A stretch of 64,000 nt of DNA, taken from positions 2,914,001 to 2,978,000 of the forward strand of contig NZ_OY762512.1 in assembly GCF_963665995.1 (NCBI RefSeq), given 5' to 3'. Of this stretch, positions 9,809-18,300 are shown one piece after another. The stretch comes from Pleurocapsa sp. FMAR1. Its GTDB lineage: Bacteria; Cyanobacteriota; Cyanobacteriia; Cyanobacteriales; Xenococcaceae. Position 1 is the first letter of the stretch, and every line of letters starts with the position of its first letter. The translations under genes were made by a program, and so were the position numbers. The notes under the pieces are model-generated. The model saw only the letters and a list, made by a program, of their open reading frames with translations. It did no database searches and had not been told where the DNA came from.

Positions 9809-11695
9809 CTATAAATTATTCTGCTTGATATACTCTATAATGCCCCTGGCGATCGCTTCTGCCATTTGACGACGATGATTGGAGTCTTTGAGTCTAGAAG
9901 CATCATCCGCTCCAGTTACAAAGCCAACTTCAACAAGTACGGCGGGTGCGAGCGAATGTCTGAGGACATAAAATCTAGCTCGGCGAATACCTCGATCGTC
10001 AATATTAACCCCATTTAAAATACTGTAGTGAATTAACTCAGCCAGACGACGACCACTTTCGTAGTAGTAGGTTTCCAACCCATTAACATCAGGACGAGTA
10101 AGGTTAATAGAGTTAGCGTGAATACTGACAAACAAATCGGCATCTAAGTCATTAGCTAAATCAGTTCGACCCTCAAGACTGATAAAGTTATCGTTATCTC
10201 TGGTCATGATCACATCAATTCCCTGTTTTCCAAGAATTTCTGCTACATCTAGACCAATGGGCAGTATTACATCTTTTTCTTGTAAGCCATCAATGCCGAT
10301 TGCGCCTGAGTCATATCCTCCATGCCCTGGGTCAATAACAACTCTAGGGCGATCGCTGTTGGGAATAGGAGCCGAAACAGTAGGAAAAAAATTCTTTTTA
10401 GGAGCTTTGGCAAATCCTGGTGGTAAAAGAGGTGCATCACTTTGAGGCAGCGGATCTGCGCCAATTTCTATCGGTAGAGAAAGATTGTCACTATCGGCAT
10501 CAAGCTGTCCTAAGCGGTATCTTAATCTAGTGGCAATTTCTAGCACCACCCTAGAATTCTCTTCGCGCACTCTAAGCTCAGAAACTGGACTATCAGCTTC
10601 AAATTCTGGCCCTTTAAAATCTTCGGTCAATGCCGCATTGTCAATGGTTACTTGATAAATACCGTTGCTTAGTCTAGTAGTTGCTGCTAATAGCTCATTA
10701 TTTCCCTTAACTAAAAGTTCTGTATCGTCATTTTTTAGTTCGATTTCGTCGATTAAACTTAACTCAGTAAGATCTTTGAGAGGCTTATCAGGTTTAGGTA
10801 TTATCTCTTGGGGTTGAGAATTATCTAAAGTAGTAGCTAAGGTGGAAGATGCTGGTAATTCACCTTTAGGTAATAATAACAAGCCTTTAATCCGACTAAA
10901 AGTAGCAAGCCATTCAGGACTATCTTTGGCTACAGTCAGGCTCATTTTCGCTTGATCATCGTCAACCTGTTCAAAATCAATGGTAGAAACACCATATTGA
11001 TTCACCGCCACTTCTTCATTGTCAAGATCATCAGGAAGAGTTATGCCTTCTAAAAAGAAGTCAATGCGATCGCCATCTCTTCTTGAATCAATTTTGATTT
11101 TTCTACTGCCATCGATATTAATAAAAAATCCATTTTTGGTCGCTTTGATATAAGGAGAACCAGTATCTGTTTCTGTATTTGTATTTGTAGAAACATTTTC
11201 CATAGACGCAGCTACATCTTCCAATCCTGATAATGACGAAGCAATATCAACTTCAGGGACTTCTAAATCTATCGGGTCTAGGTCGCGATCGGCTATATCG
11301 ACACGATAAATTCTGGGCTGAGGAATCTCAACCTTCCATTCAGTCCCAGAATCTTCTTTAAACTTAATATCATCGGCATCGATAGTGTAGCCAGGAGCAA
11401 ATTCCACCACAAGACGAGAAATATCTGACTCTGGCTGCCCAATTCTAAAGCCTCTAATTGGACCTTGATATTCTTCTTTGACAGTTTCTCTATCTAATGT
11501 TGTTCTAGGTAGATCGATTACCAAGCGTGTTGGATTACTGAGTAACTGTGCTTCGGGCTGTACCCCCTCATCGGTGGTAAATTCTAAATTTTGATCTTGT
11601 TCTTCAAATTCCCAAGATACTATTTTCCCTGCCCTTGCGGGGGAGCAAAATAGAAAAACACCTATAAAACTTGATAATAGCCAGTGAAATTTCAC
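9809..11695 (-). CDS. amiC: N-acetylmuramoyl-L-alanine amidase with AMIN domains
   Basis: A 628-residue exported zinc amidase. There is a signal peptide at 1-22 (ends SPARA). AMIN-like beta domains occupy the N-terminal region (about 25-115) and probably a second copy before the catalytic part. Amidase_3 starts at 449 with VVIDPGHGGYDSG. The metal ligands are His458, Glu473 and His526 (VSIHAN), and the catalytic Glu is 589 (VEVGF). It cleaves the stem peptide from septal peptidoglycan and helps cell separation. The start is GTG at 11695: a GAGGAG ribosome-binding site (11704-11709) lies 8 bases upstream, so this start is well supported. Confidence 0.94.
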   Translation of the reverse strand: MKFHWLLSSFIGVFLFCSPARAGKIVSWEFEEQDQNLEFTTDEGVQPEAQLLSNPTRLVIDLPRTTLDRETVKEEYQGPIRGFRIGQPESDISRLVVEFAPGYTIDADDIKFKEDSGTEWKVEIPQPRIYRVDIADRDLDPIDLEVPEVDIASSLSGLEDVAASMENVSTNTNTETDTGSPYIKATKNGFFINIDGSRKIKIDSRRDGDRIDFFLEGITLPDDLDNEEVAVNQYGVSTIDFEQVDDDQAKMSLTVAKDSPEWLATFSRIKGLLLLPKGELPASSTLATTLDNSQPQEIIPKPDKPLKDLTELSLIDEIELKNDDTELLVKGNNELLAATTRLSNGIYQVTIDNAALTEDFKGPEFEADSPVSELRVREENSRVVLEIATRLRYRLGQLDADSDNLSLPIEIGADPLPQSDAPLLPPGFAKAPKKNFFPTVSAPIPNSDRPRVVIDPGHGGYDSGAIGIDGLQEKDVILPIGLDVAEILGKQGIDVIMTRDNDNFISLEGRTDLANDLDADLFVSIHANSINLTRPDVNGLETYYYESGRRLAELIHYSILNGVNIDDRGIRRARFYVLRHSLAPAVLVEVGFVTGADDASRLKDSNHRRQMAEAIARGIIEYIKQNNL

Positions 11696-11703
11696 AATAA
11701 TTG

Positions 11704-11709
11704 CTCCTC
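11704..11709 (-). promoter_or_regulatory. Ribosome binding site deciding the GTG start of amiC
   Basis: GAGGAG on the minus strand with an 8-base gap to the GTG at 11695. Strong Shine-Dalgarno sequences are uncommon in this window, so it is useful evidence for the non-ATG start. Confidence 0.7.
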
Positions 11710-11730
11710 ACAAACAGTAGGTAATTGACC

Positions 11731-11831
11731 GTGGAAGGCGGTCAGCGCAGACACCGCATCGGAGCGCATTCCCTTGCGCCTGTCGGCGACGCGGGGTCGC
11801 TCCTCCTTTTCAAGGCGGTGTACCGCTGACT
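11731..11831. repeat. Hairpin-forming GC-rich repeat element (copy 1)
   Basis: A GC-rich island in an AT-rich spacer just upstream of amiC. Outer arms (about 11741-11756 and 11815-11830) are imperfectly complementary. The inner 43-bp core 11761-11803 folds on GGAGCG/CGCTCC. The core recurs at 62271-62313 with the stem bases changed to GGAAAG/CTTTCC, so pairing is kept. This looks like a REP/REPIN-type palindromic element. The open frame that crosses it is not considered a gene. Confidence 0.65.
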
Positions 11832-12158
11832 TTTTAGATAAAGCTAGCCAAGACTCTCTAAAGAAACAATAGTATAAGCACCAATAAAAACTGAGTAACT
11901 TATCAAACTGCTTTTTTAAAGGTAATGCTAAATCTAAAATATTCCTAGCCAATCCCATTTGAACTATATAATACCCATTCTTTAATTTTGATCTATCGAG
12001 ACGTAAATAGAAGCAATTAAGTTTCATTAACCGAGCGAGGCAAATCCGTAGCTTATAGATGTTTTTGGGTTTTACCAAGGGTCACAGATTACTCTGTCGT
12101 GAGACGGCATTCCGTCAAGCCGAATTGAGACAATCTGTGACCTCGCCTAATTATGTTG
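11832..12158. other. Spacer between amidase and antiporter genes
   Basis: No supported gene. A 128-codon minus-strand frame covers most of 11692-12078 but is Lys/Leu/Tyr-biased and passes through the palindromic repeat, so it is judged spurious. The region ends in a nested inverted repeat at 12080-12142. Confidence 0.5.
12080..12142 (-). terminator. Nested inverted repeat downstream of antiporter gene
   Basis: The arms GGTCACAGATT (12080-12090) and AATCTGTGACC (12132-12142) are exact complements. Between them is a smaller GACGG/CCGTC hairpin. It lies 17 bases after the antiporter stop on the minus strand, a terminator position, but no long T-run follows. It may be a repeat element or processing site. 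Confidence 0.45.
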
Positions 12159-13562
12159 TCAATCTTGAACTTTGTCCACTGGTTGAGCTATAGTTTCTTT
12201 TTCCTTGAATACAATACGTAATAAAGGAGGAGCAATAAATGTGGTTGAAATTACCATAACGATGATGGCTGCGTCCGTAGCCTCAGATAAAGCTCCACTG
12301 GCAGAACCAACTCCAGCAAAGACCAAGCCAACTTCTCCTCTAGGAATCATGCCTACACCGATCGCCAATTTATTTAGTTCAGGATTGCCAAAAACGGTAA
12401 ATCCCGTAACAACTTTACCTAGGACAGCAACCACAATTAAAAATGCGGCAATAATTAGTCCTTCACGATTGCTAGCAACGGCTGGATTAAGTACGCTGAG
12501 GTCTGTTCTTGCCCCCACACAGACAAAGAATATGGGAACAAAAAAGTCAGCCAGAGGAATCACCTGTTCTTCTAATTCTTTACGTTTTTCGGTTTCTGCC
12601 AGAATTAACCCCGCAGCAAACGCCCCCAAAATTCCTTCTAAATGAATTGCAGTGGCAATATAAGAGAGGGAAAAGGCAAATACTAAACTAGTTAACAGTA
12701 ATTCTCCCCGCGTTTTCATTTCGTTGACCAAGCCTATCAACAAAGGACTAATCCAACGACCAAGTAAAATTGAACCAATTAGAAATACCGCTGCACTAAT
12801 AACTAGGTAAACAATATTGCTAATTTGAATTTCTCCAGTTTTGACCAAGCTGGCTACCACTGCCAAAACGACAATACCCAAAATATCATCTAGTACCGCA
12901 GCACCAATGATAATTTGACCTTCTTCTGAACTTAGCTGTCCTATTTCTGCTAATACTTTAGCGGTAATACCAATACTGGTAGCGGTTAAAGCAGCTCCCG
13001 CAAAAATTGCAGGAATAACAGGAGTGTTGAAAATATACACTAGCCCCGCTGTACCTGCCACAAAAGGAGTAACCACACCGACAACTGCCACTACAGCAGC
13101 AATTGGTCCGACGCGAATCAATTCTTTGAGATCGGACTCTAAACCAATCTCAAAAAGAAGGATAATTACCCCCAACTCTGAAAGAAGGGAAATTACCTCA
13201 CTTTGAGCGGCAAAGACTGATGGCGCTGATTCTACAGATAATCCTGCGGTAGTCTCAAGCAAGCTGACGATCAAAGAGTCTGAGGCTAAACTACCACCTT
13301 CAGGAAAAACCAAAAGACGAAAGGCAGAAATACCAATTAACACTCCACCAAGTAATTGCCCTAAGACTGGCGGTAAATTGATGCGGGAGCAAATTTCTCC
13401 TCCTAATTGGCTCGCAAAGTAGATTATGACTAGGCTGAGTAAAACCCCTGCCAGGATTAAAGAACCTTCTTCGGTGGTAGATTCTGTAGCTGCTTCTGTG
13501 GCAGCAGCAACTAAAGGCGAACCACTCAGCCAATTCCAAGTCAACATATAAATATCGGTCAT
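12159..13562 (-). CDS. Na+/H+ antiporter, CPA2 family (NhaS3/NapA-like)
   Basis: A 467-residue polytopic membrane protein, hydrophobic from about residue 33 to the end. The ion-binding aspartate pair is Asp225-Asp226 in AAVLDDILGI. The family motif LLFEIGLESD (135-144) precedes it and the C-terminal core contains MIPRGEVGLVF. CPA2 antiporters exchange Na+ or K+ for protons. In cyanobacteria the closest known type is NhaS3, described as thylakoid-located and essential in Synechocystis. Assignment to that paralogue is inference from length and sequence style. The gene stands alone. Confidence 0.88.
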   Translation of the reverse strand: MTDIYMLTWNWLSGSPLVAAATEAATESTTEEGSLILAGVLLSLVIIYFASQLGGEICSRINLPPVLGQLLGGVLIGISAFRLLVFPEGGSLASDSLIVSLLETTAGLSVESAPSVFAAQSEVISLLSELGVIILLFEIGLESDLKELIRVGPIAAVVAVVGVVTPFVAGTAGLVYIFNTPVIPAIFAGAALTATSIGITAKVLAEIGQLSSEEGQIIIGAAVLDDILGIVVLAVVASLVKTGEIQISNIVYLVISAAVFLIGSILLGRWISPLLIGLVNEMKTRGELLLTSLVFAFSLSYIATAIHLEGILGAFAAGLILAETEKRKELEEQVIPLADFFVPIFFVCVGARTDLSVLNPAVASNREGLIIAAFLIVVAVLGKVVTGFTVFGNPELNKLAIGVGMIPRGEVGLVFAGVGSASGALSEATDAAIIVMVISTTFIAPPLLRIVFKEKETIAQPVDKVQD

Positions 13563-14328
13563 ATTTTCGGCTAAAAAACTTTTCTCTAATTTATTAGCTT
13601 ATCGTTATCCTTCCCCATAAGATGTTTACTCACTTTTTTGTTCGAGAAATAACTATTTTCATCGATCATTTACATCTAATTTATTAGTCGCGATGAGATT
13701 ATATCGCGATCGCTATTACAATAACGTAAAATATTTTGAATAAAAGAACCTGGAGACAGATAAATATCGGCAAAGGCGATCGCCCAGGGGATTGTGCTGT
13801 GGATTGTTATGAGTATCAGTTTACTTGGCTTTATTCTGTAAATAATTCACTGAATGAGATATTAAAACACTGTACTAGTAACGCTTCGCTCGCCTACAAA
13901 TAGCGAGGCAATACTAGCATTATCTTTACTACTTCACATCTTGTGTGAGTTAAGTCTGCTACTTTCAATTAGTGAAAAGCTCGAACATAAAAGACGTTCG
14001 AGAATTTGCTTTAGGTAATGATTACCGCGCTCAAATATAGAGCAACAATTTAGTTAGTAAAACAAATATTGCAGCTATATTCTTGTACGGAAGGGGTTTG
14101 GGGAGGGTCGTTACGTCAACGGACATCACAAGGGGGCGAATGCATTCGCCCCTCGTGTCCTCCCCAACAGGGGGTCTGGGGGAAAGTTCCCCCAGGAATA
14201 AATACGGTTTTTAGAGATCAATTACCTATAACAAAAACTGGATTAAGCATTTTTAATTCACATTAAACGTATTTCATATTATTTATCGCGCCTTGTTATG
14301 GTTCGCCTTTCAAAGTAGACGGAGTTGA
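13563..14328. other. 766-bp spacer with palindromic repeats
   Basis: No supported gene. Near 13885-13912 is a GCTCGCCTA...TAGCGAGGC inverted repeat. At 14085-14195 there is a G-rich island (14133-14152 below). A 65-codon plus-strand frame covers this island and is judged a by-product of the repeat. The remainder is AT-rich and probably carries the promoter of the antiporter gene near its left end. Confidence 0.45.
14133..14152. repeat. 20-bp perfect palindrome in a G-rich repeat island
   Basis: GGGGCGAATGCATTCGCCCC reads the same on both strands. It belongs to the 'gggcgaa...ttcgccc' type of cyanobacterial spacer repeat; a related element lies at 52026-52054. Confidence 0.6.
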
Positions 14329-15309
14329 TTAATTATTTTCCCGCAGAAATTTGCGACGCAAACGAGACAAGCCAAAAATACCCGCTACCAAGCCCAAGCC
14401 AGCAGTAGGAGAAAAATCAAAGGGAACTGCTTGTGCATTAAAATTATCAATTAATAAACCAGAGCTATAGCCAGAGCCATCTACATCCACTACACCAAAA
14501 CCAACCCGATAATTACCAGGAGTTAAAGTTCTTTGGAGAGAACCTGACTGGTAAGGCTTGGTATTAGTCGAAAAATTGGTACCACTAGCAGTAGCAATTG
14601 TACCCGTACTATCTTCTAAAGGAATTACTTCTTTATATCCATTGCCATTGATAGCACTAATAGAGACAAAACCAAAATCTTTATTACCTAAACTTCCAGC
14701 ACCATCATTGGTTAAGAAATCGTAGTTATAAGTAAGAAGAGTATTTGTCGGGCTGCCAGTATTACCAATTGTGATATTTTGAAAGATAGCAGAACCTTCT
14801 TTGGGCGTTCGATACAAAGCAGGTTTTCCACCAGTACCATCGTAAGTAACGTTACCAATTTTTCTGGGAATAGAAAAAGCATTAGGAGATAAACCCAACT
14901 GAGTCTGCAAATTAGCTAACTCAGGACTAGCAGTAATTTGGTCTTGTGTTCGAAGATTGAAAGTACCAATAGTAGTCCCAGGATCGTCGTTTCTGGCAGG
15001 ATTACATAATCCACTGGCTATTGCAGTGCTTGGACAAGCGGTAGTAATAACACCTTGTCGAGCGTTAGGAGGGTTAGGGTTAGCTTGGTTAGAAGGGCTA
15101 ACTCCGCTATAAGTACCTCTAATTTCTGTCGAGCCAATACCTGTCCAACCATTACTACCATCTAATGATGTATTAGTGCTTTCAAAATCATTGTTAACAA
15201 CTGGAGTAATCGAATAGGCATTAGCAGAATTTGCAGCAATTAAATTTCCTAAACTAAGAAAACTAGCAACAAGTGCAATGGGGGTGAATTTTTTGATAGA
15301 GATAAACAT
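14329..15309 (-). CDS. Secreted protein with C-terminal PEP-CTERM-like sorting signal
   Basis: A 326-residue protein. It has a signal peptide at 1-31 (ends NSANA) and a C-terminal signal at about 294-326: a VPFDFSPTAG motif, a hydrophobic span (LGLVAGIFGL), then a basic tail (RLRRKFLR). This is the layout of the cyanobacterial PEP-CTERM variant processed by cyanoexosortase. The body is Asn/Thr/Gly-rich, beta-like, with no catalytic motif seen. It is probably a surface protein released or anchored in the polysaccharide layer. A candidate processing enzyme is encoded at 51090. It is transcribed in line with the giant gene upstream, with a 77-bp gap. Confidence 0.8.
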   Translation of the reverse strand: MFISIKKFTPIALVASFLSLGNLIAANSANAYSITPVVNNDFESTNTSLDGSNGWTGIGSTEIRGTYSGVSPSNQANPNPPNARQGVITTACPSTAIASGLCNPARNDDPGTTIGTFNLRTQDQITASPELANLQTQLGLSPNAFSIPRKIGNVTYDGTGGKPALYRTPKEGSAIFQNITIGNTGSPTNTLLTYNYDFLTNDGAGSLGNKDFGFVSISAINGNGYKEVIPLEDSTGTIATASGTNFSTNTKPYQSGSLQRTLTPGNYRVGFGVVDVDGSGYSSGLLIDNFNAQAVPFDFSPTAGLGLVAGIFGLSRLRRKFLRENN

Positions 15310-15386
15310 AATTTGTATTTGTTGTAATAAGCTAATTGGGCAAAAGGCAAACGTAAATTTAAAAATATATTCTCAATAGCCAGTAA

Positions 15387-18300
15387 TTAAATAATGAAAT
15401 CGGTAGCAGTAACACCTGTAACTCCTTCGAGGAAAGCAATATCTTTGGGATAGACGGCATCTGCTGGGTTAAAGTCAATTTGCACGATAGTACTTGCTCC
15501 CAAACTCACAAGCTTTAGATAACCATCTCCAATAGGATCTGAACCTGTGTAACCAACTTCGTTAGCCAAAATATTGCTGATATCAATTTTGTCTTGTCCT
15601 TTTGCAAAGTCTGTAATAGTATCAACACCCTCACTTGTTTCATTGAAGAAATAAATGTCATTGCCTGCACCACCAGTTAAAGTATCTTCTCCTTTACCAG
15701 CGATGATTAAATCATTACCTGTACCACCAGTTAAAGCATCTGGACTATTTGTACCCTTTAAAAGATCGAAAATAGAAATCGTTGTGGTTGCGGTGTTGCT
15801 GTTAACTGTTCCATCGTTAACTACAACATCGACCTTGCGAGCAGTTGTACTGGGACTGGTAGAAGTGTTATTAAAGCTAATAGCTCGAATTGCCGTCTGG
15901 TAATTCGCTAACGAAGCAGAACCAGAGAGGGTAATGACTCCTGTTGCTGGGTCGTAGGCACTAGCGGTAATACCTGTAGGTAGAGTACCTGCTGCTGCTA
16001 ATACGTCGCTGGTTTGGCGGTTAGTTAGGGTGATTGTTGCCGAGGCAATGTTGGTGTTGTCGGGGTCGGTGATTTTGACATCCCTATCGGCGATAGATAC
16101 TGCACTACCTGTTTTGGCGAAGGCGGTTTGGTAGTTGTTCCCCGTAGCACCACTGCTGTCGTTGCCATCTAAGTCAATGATGGGTGGGGTATTGATCTTA
16201 ATCGTGGTCGTGGCGGTGTTGCTGTTATTATTACCATCATTGACTACGACACTGACATTACGTGCTGTGGTGATGGGATTGCCAGAAGTGTTATTAAAAG
16301 TAATGGCTCGAATTGCCGTTTGGTAATTGGCTAGAGTAGCACCTCCCTTCAGGGTAATTACTCCTGTTGCTGGGTCGTAGGCACTAGCAGTAATACCTGC
16401 GGGTAGGCTACCTGCGACTAATAAATCGCTGGCTTGGCGGTTGGTAAGGGTGATGGTTGCCGAGTCGATGTTGGTGTCATCAGTATCGGTAATCTTGACA
16501 TCGATGTCGGCAATGGGTACGGCACTACCATTTTTATTGAAGGTGGTTTGGTAGTTAGCACCTGTGGCACCACTGCTATCGTTGTCATCTAAATCTAAGA
16601 CTGGTGGGCTGTTGTTGAGTAAGCTAACGCTAATAGTTGAAATAGCGGTATTACTGTTAGCATTACCATCATTAACTACGACATTGATCGTACGATCGCC
16701 TGTGATTCTTCCCGCTACTCCCGCCGTGTTGTTATAGGTAATTTGAGAGATCGCAGTTTGATAATTGGCAAGGGAAGCACTGCCAGTCAAGGTAATTACG
16801 CCTGTGTTTGAGTCATAGGTACTAGCAGTAATACCAGTCGGTAATGTACCGAGTACCGCAAGAACTTCGCTTGCGCCATTAGGACGGTTAGTTAGGGTAA
16901 TGGTTGCCGAGGTGAGGTTGGTGTCGTCAGTATCGGTAATAATTGTGTCGGCATCAGCAATGGTTACAGCAGAACCATTAAAGCTAAATTTATTTTGATA
17001 ATTGTTTCCCGTAGCACCACTGCTGTCGTTGCCATCGAGGTCGATTACTGGGGGGGTGTTGATATTAATCGTTGCCGTGGCAGTATTGCTGTTGGCACTA
17101 CCATCATTAACTACAACATTGACACTGCGAGGAGTGGTGCTGGGATTATTAGAAGTGTTGTTGAAAGTAATGGTGCGGATGGCAGTCTGATAATTCGCCA
17201 GAGACGCAGAACCAGTTAGGGTAATAACTCCTGTGGTCGCGTTGTAGCCCGTAGTTGTGATGCCTGTGGGTAGAGTACCCGCGGCTAATAAATCGCTGGC
17301 TTGGCGGTTGGTGAGGGTGATTGTTGCCGAGGCGATATTGGTATTATCGGGGTCGGTGATGAGGGTATCGATATCCCCAATGGCTACGGCACTACCATTT
17401 TTATTGAAGGTGGTTCGGTAATTAGCACCAGTGGCTCCACTGCTGTCGTTGGCATCTAAGTCAATTACTGGCGGGTCGTTGACTGGGATTACGTTAATGG
17501 TTGCCGTAGCAGTATTGCTGTTAGCTGTTCCATCATTAACTACAACATCGACCTTGCGAGGAGTAGTGTTGGGATTATTGGAGGTGTTGTTAAAGCTGAT
17601 AGCTCTAATTGCCGTCTGGTAATTCGCTAAAGAAGCTGAACCAGTTAGGGTAATGACTCCCGTGGTCGCATTATAGGTACTAGCGGTGATACCTGCTGGG
17701 AGAGTACCTGCGGCTAATAAATCGCTGGCTTGAGCATTGGTGAGGGTGATTTTTGCCGAGGCGATGTTGGTGTTGTCGGGGTCGGTAATGCTGACATCGG
17801 TATCGCCAATAGAGACGGCACTACCTTTTTCAGTAAAGGTGGTGAGATAGTTGGCACCTGTGGCACCACTGCTATCGTTGCCATCTAAATCTAAGACGGG
17901 CGGGTCGTTGACTGGGATTACGTTAATGGTTGCCGTAGCAGTATTGCTGTTAGCTGTTCCATCATTAACTACAACATCGACCTTGCGAGGAGTAGTGTTG
18001 GGATTATTGGAGGTGTTGTTAAAGCTGATAGCTCTAATTGCCGTCTGGTAATTCGCTAAAGAAGCTGAACCAGTTAGGGTAATGACTCCCGTGGTCGCAT
18101 TGTAGGTGCTAGCGGTGATACCTGCTGGGAGAGTACCTGCGGCTAATAAATCGCTGGCTTGAGCATTGGTGAGGGTGATTTTTGCCGAGGCGATGTTGGT
18201 GTTGTCGGGGTCGGTAATGCTGACATCGGTATCGCCAATAGAGACGGCACTACCTTTTTCAGTAAAGGTGGTGAGATAGTTGGCACCTGTGGCACCACTG

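Noticed and set aside
11692-12078. 128-codon minus-strand frame overlapping the amiC start
   Set aside because: It crosses a palindromic GC-rich repeat, has biased composition and no recognisable motif. The amiC GTG start with a strong ribosome-binding site explains the overlap region.
12205-13206. Plus-strand frames over the antiporter gene
   Set aside because: Antisense images of a long, clearly recognisable membrane protein.
14069-14266. 65-codon plus-strand frame
   Set aside because: It lies entirely over a G-rich palindromic repeat island and codes for a composition unlike any real protein in the window.
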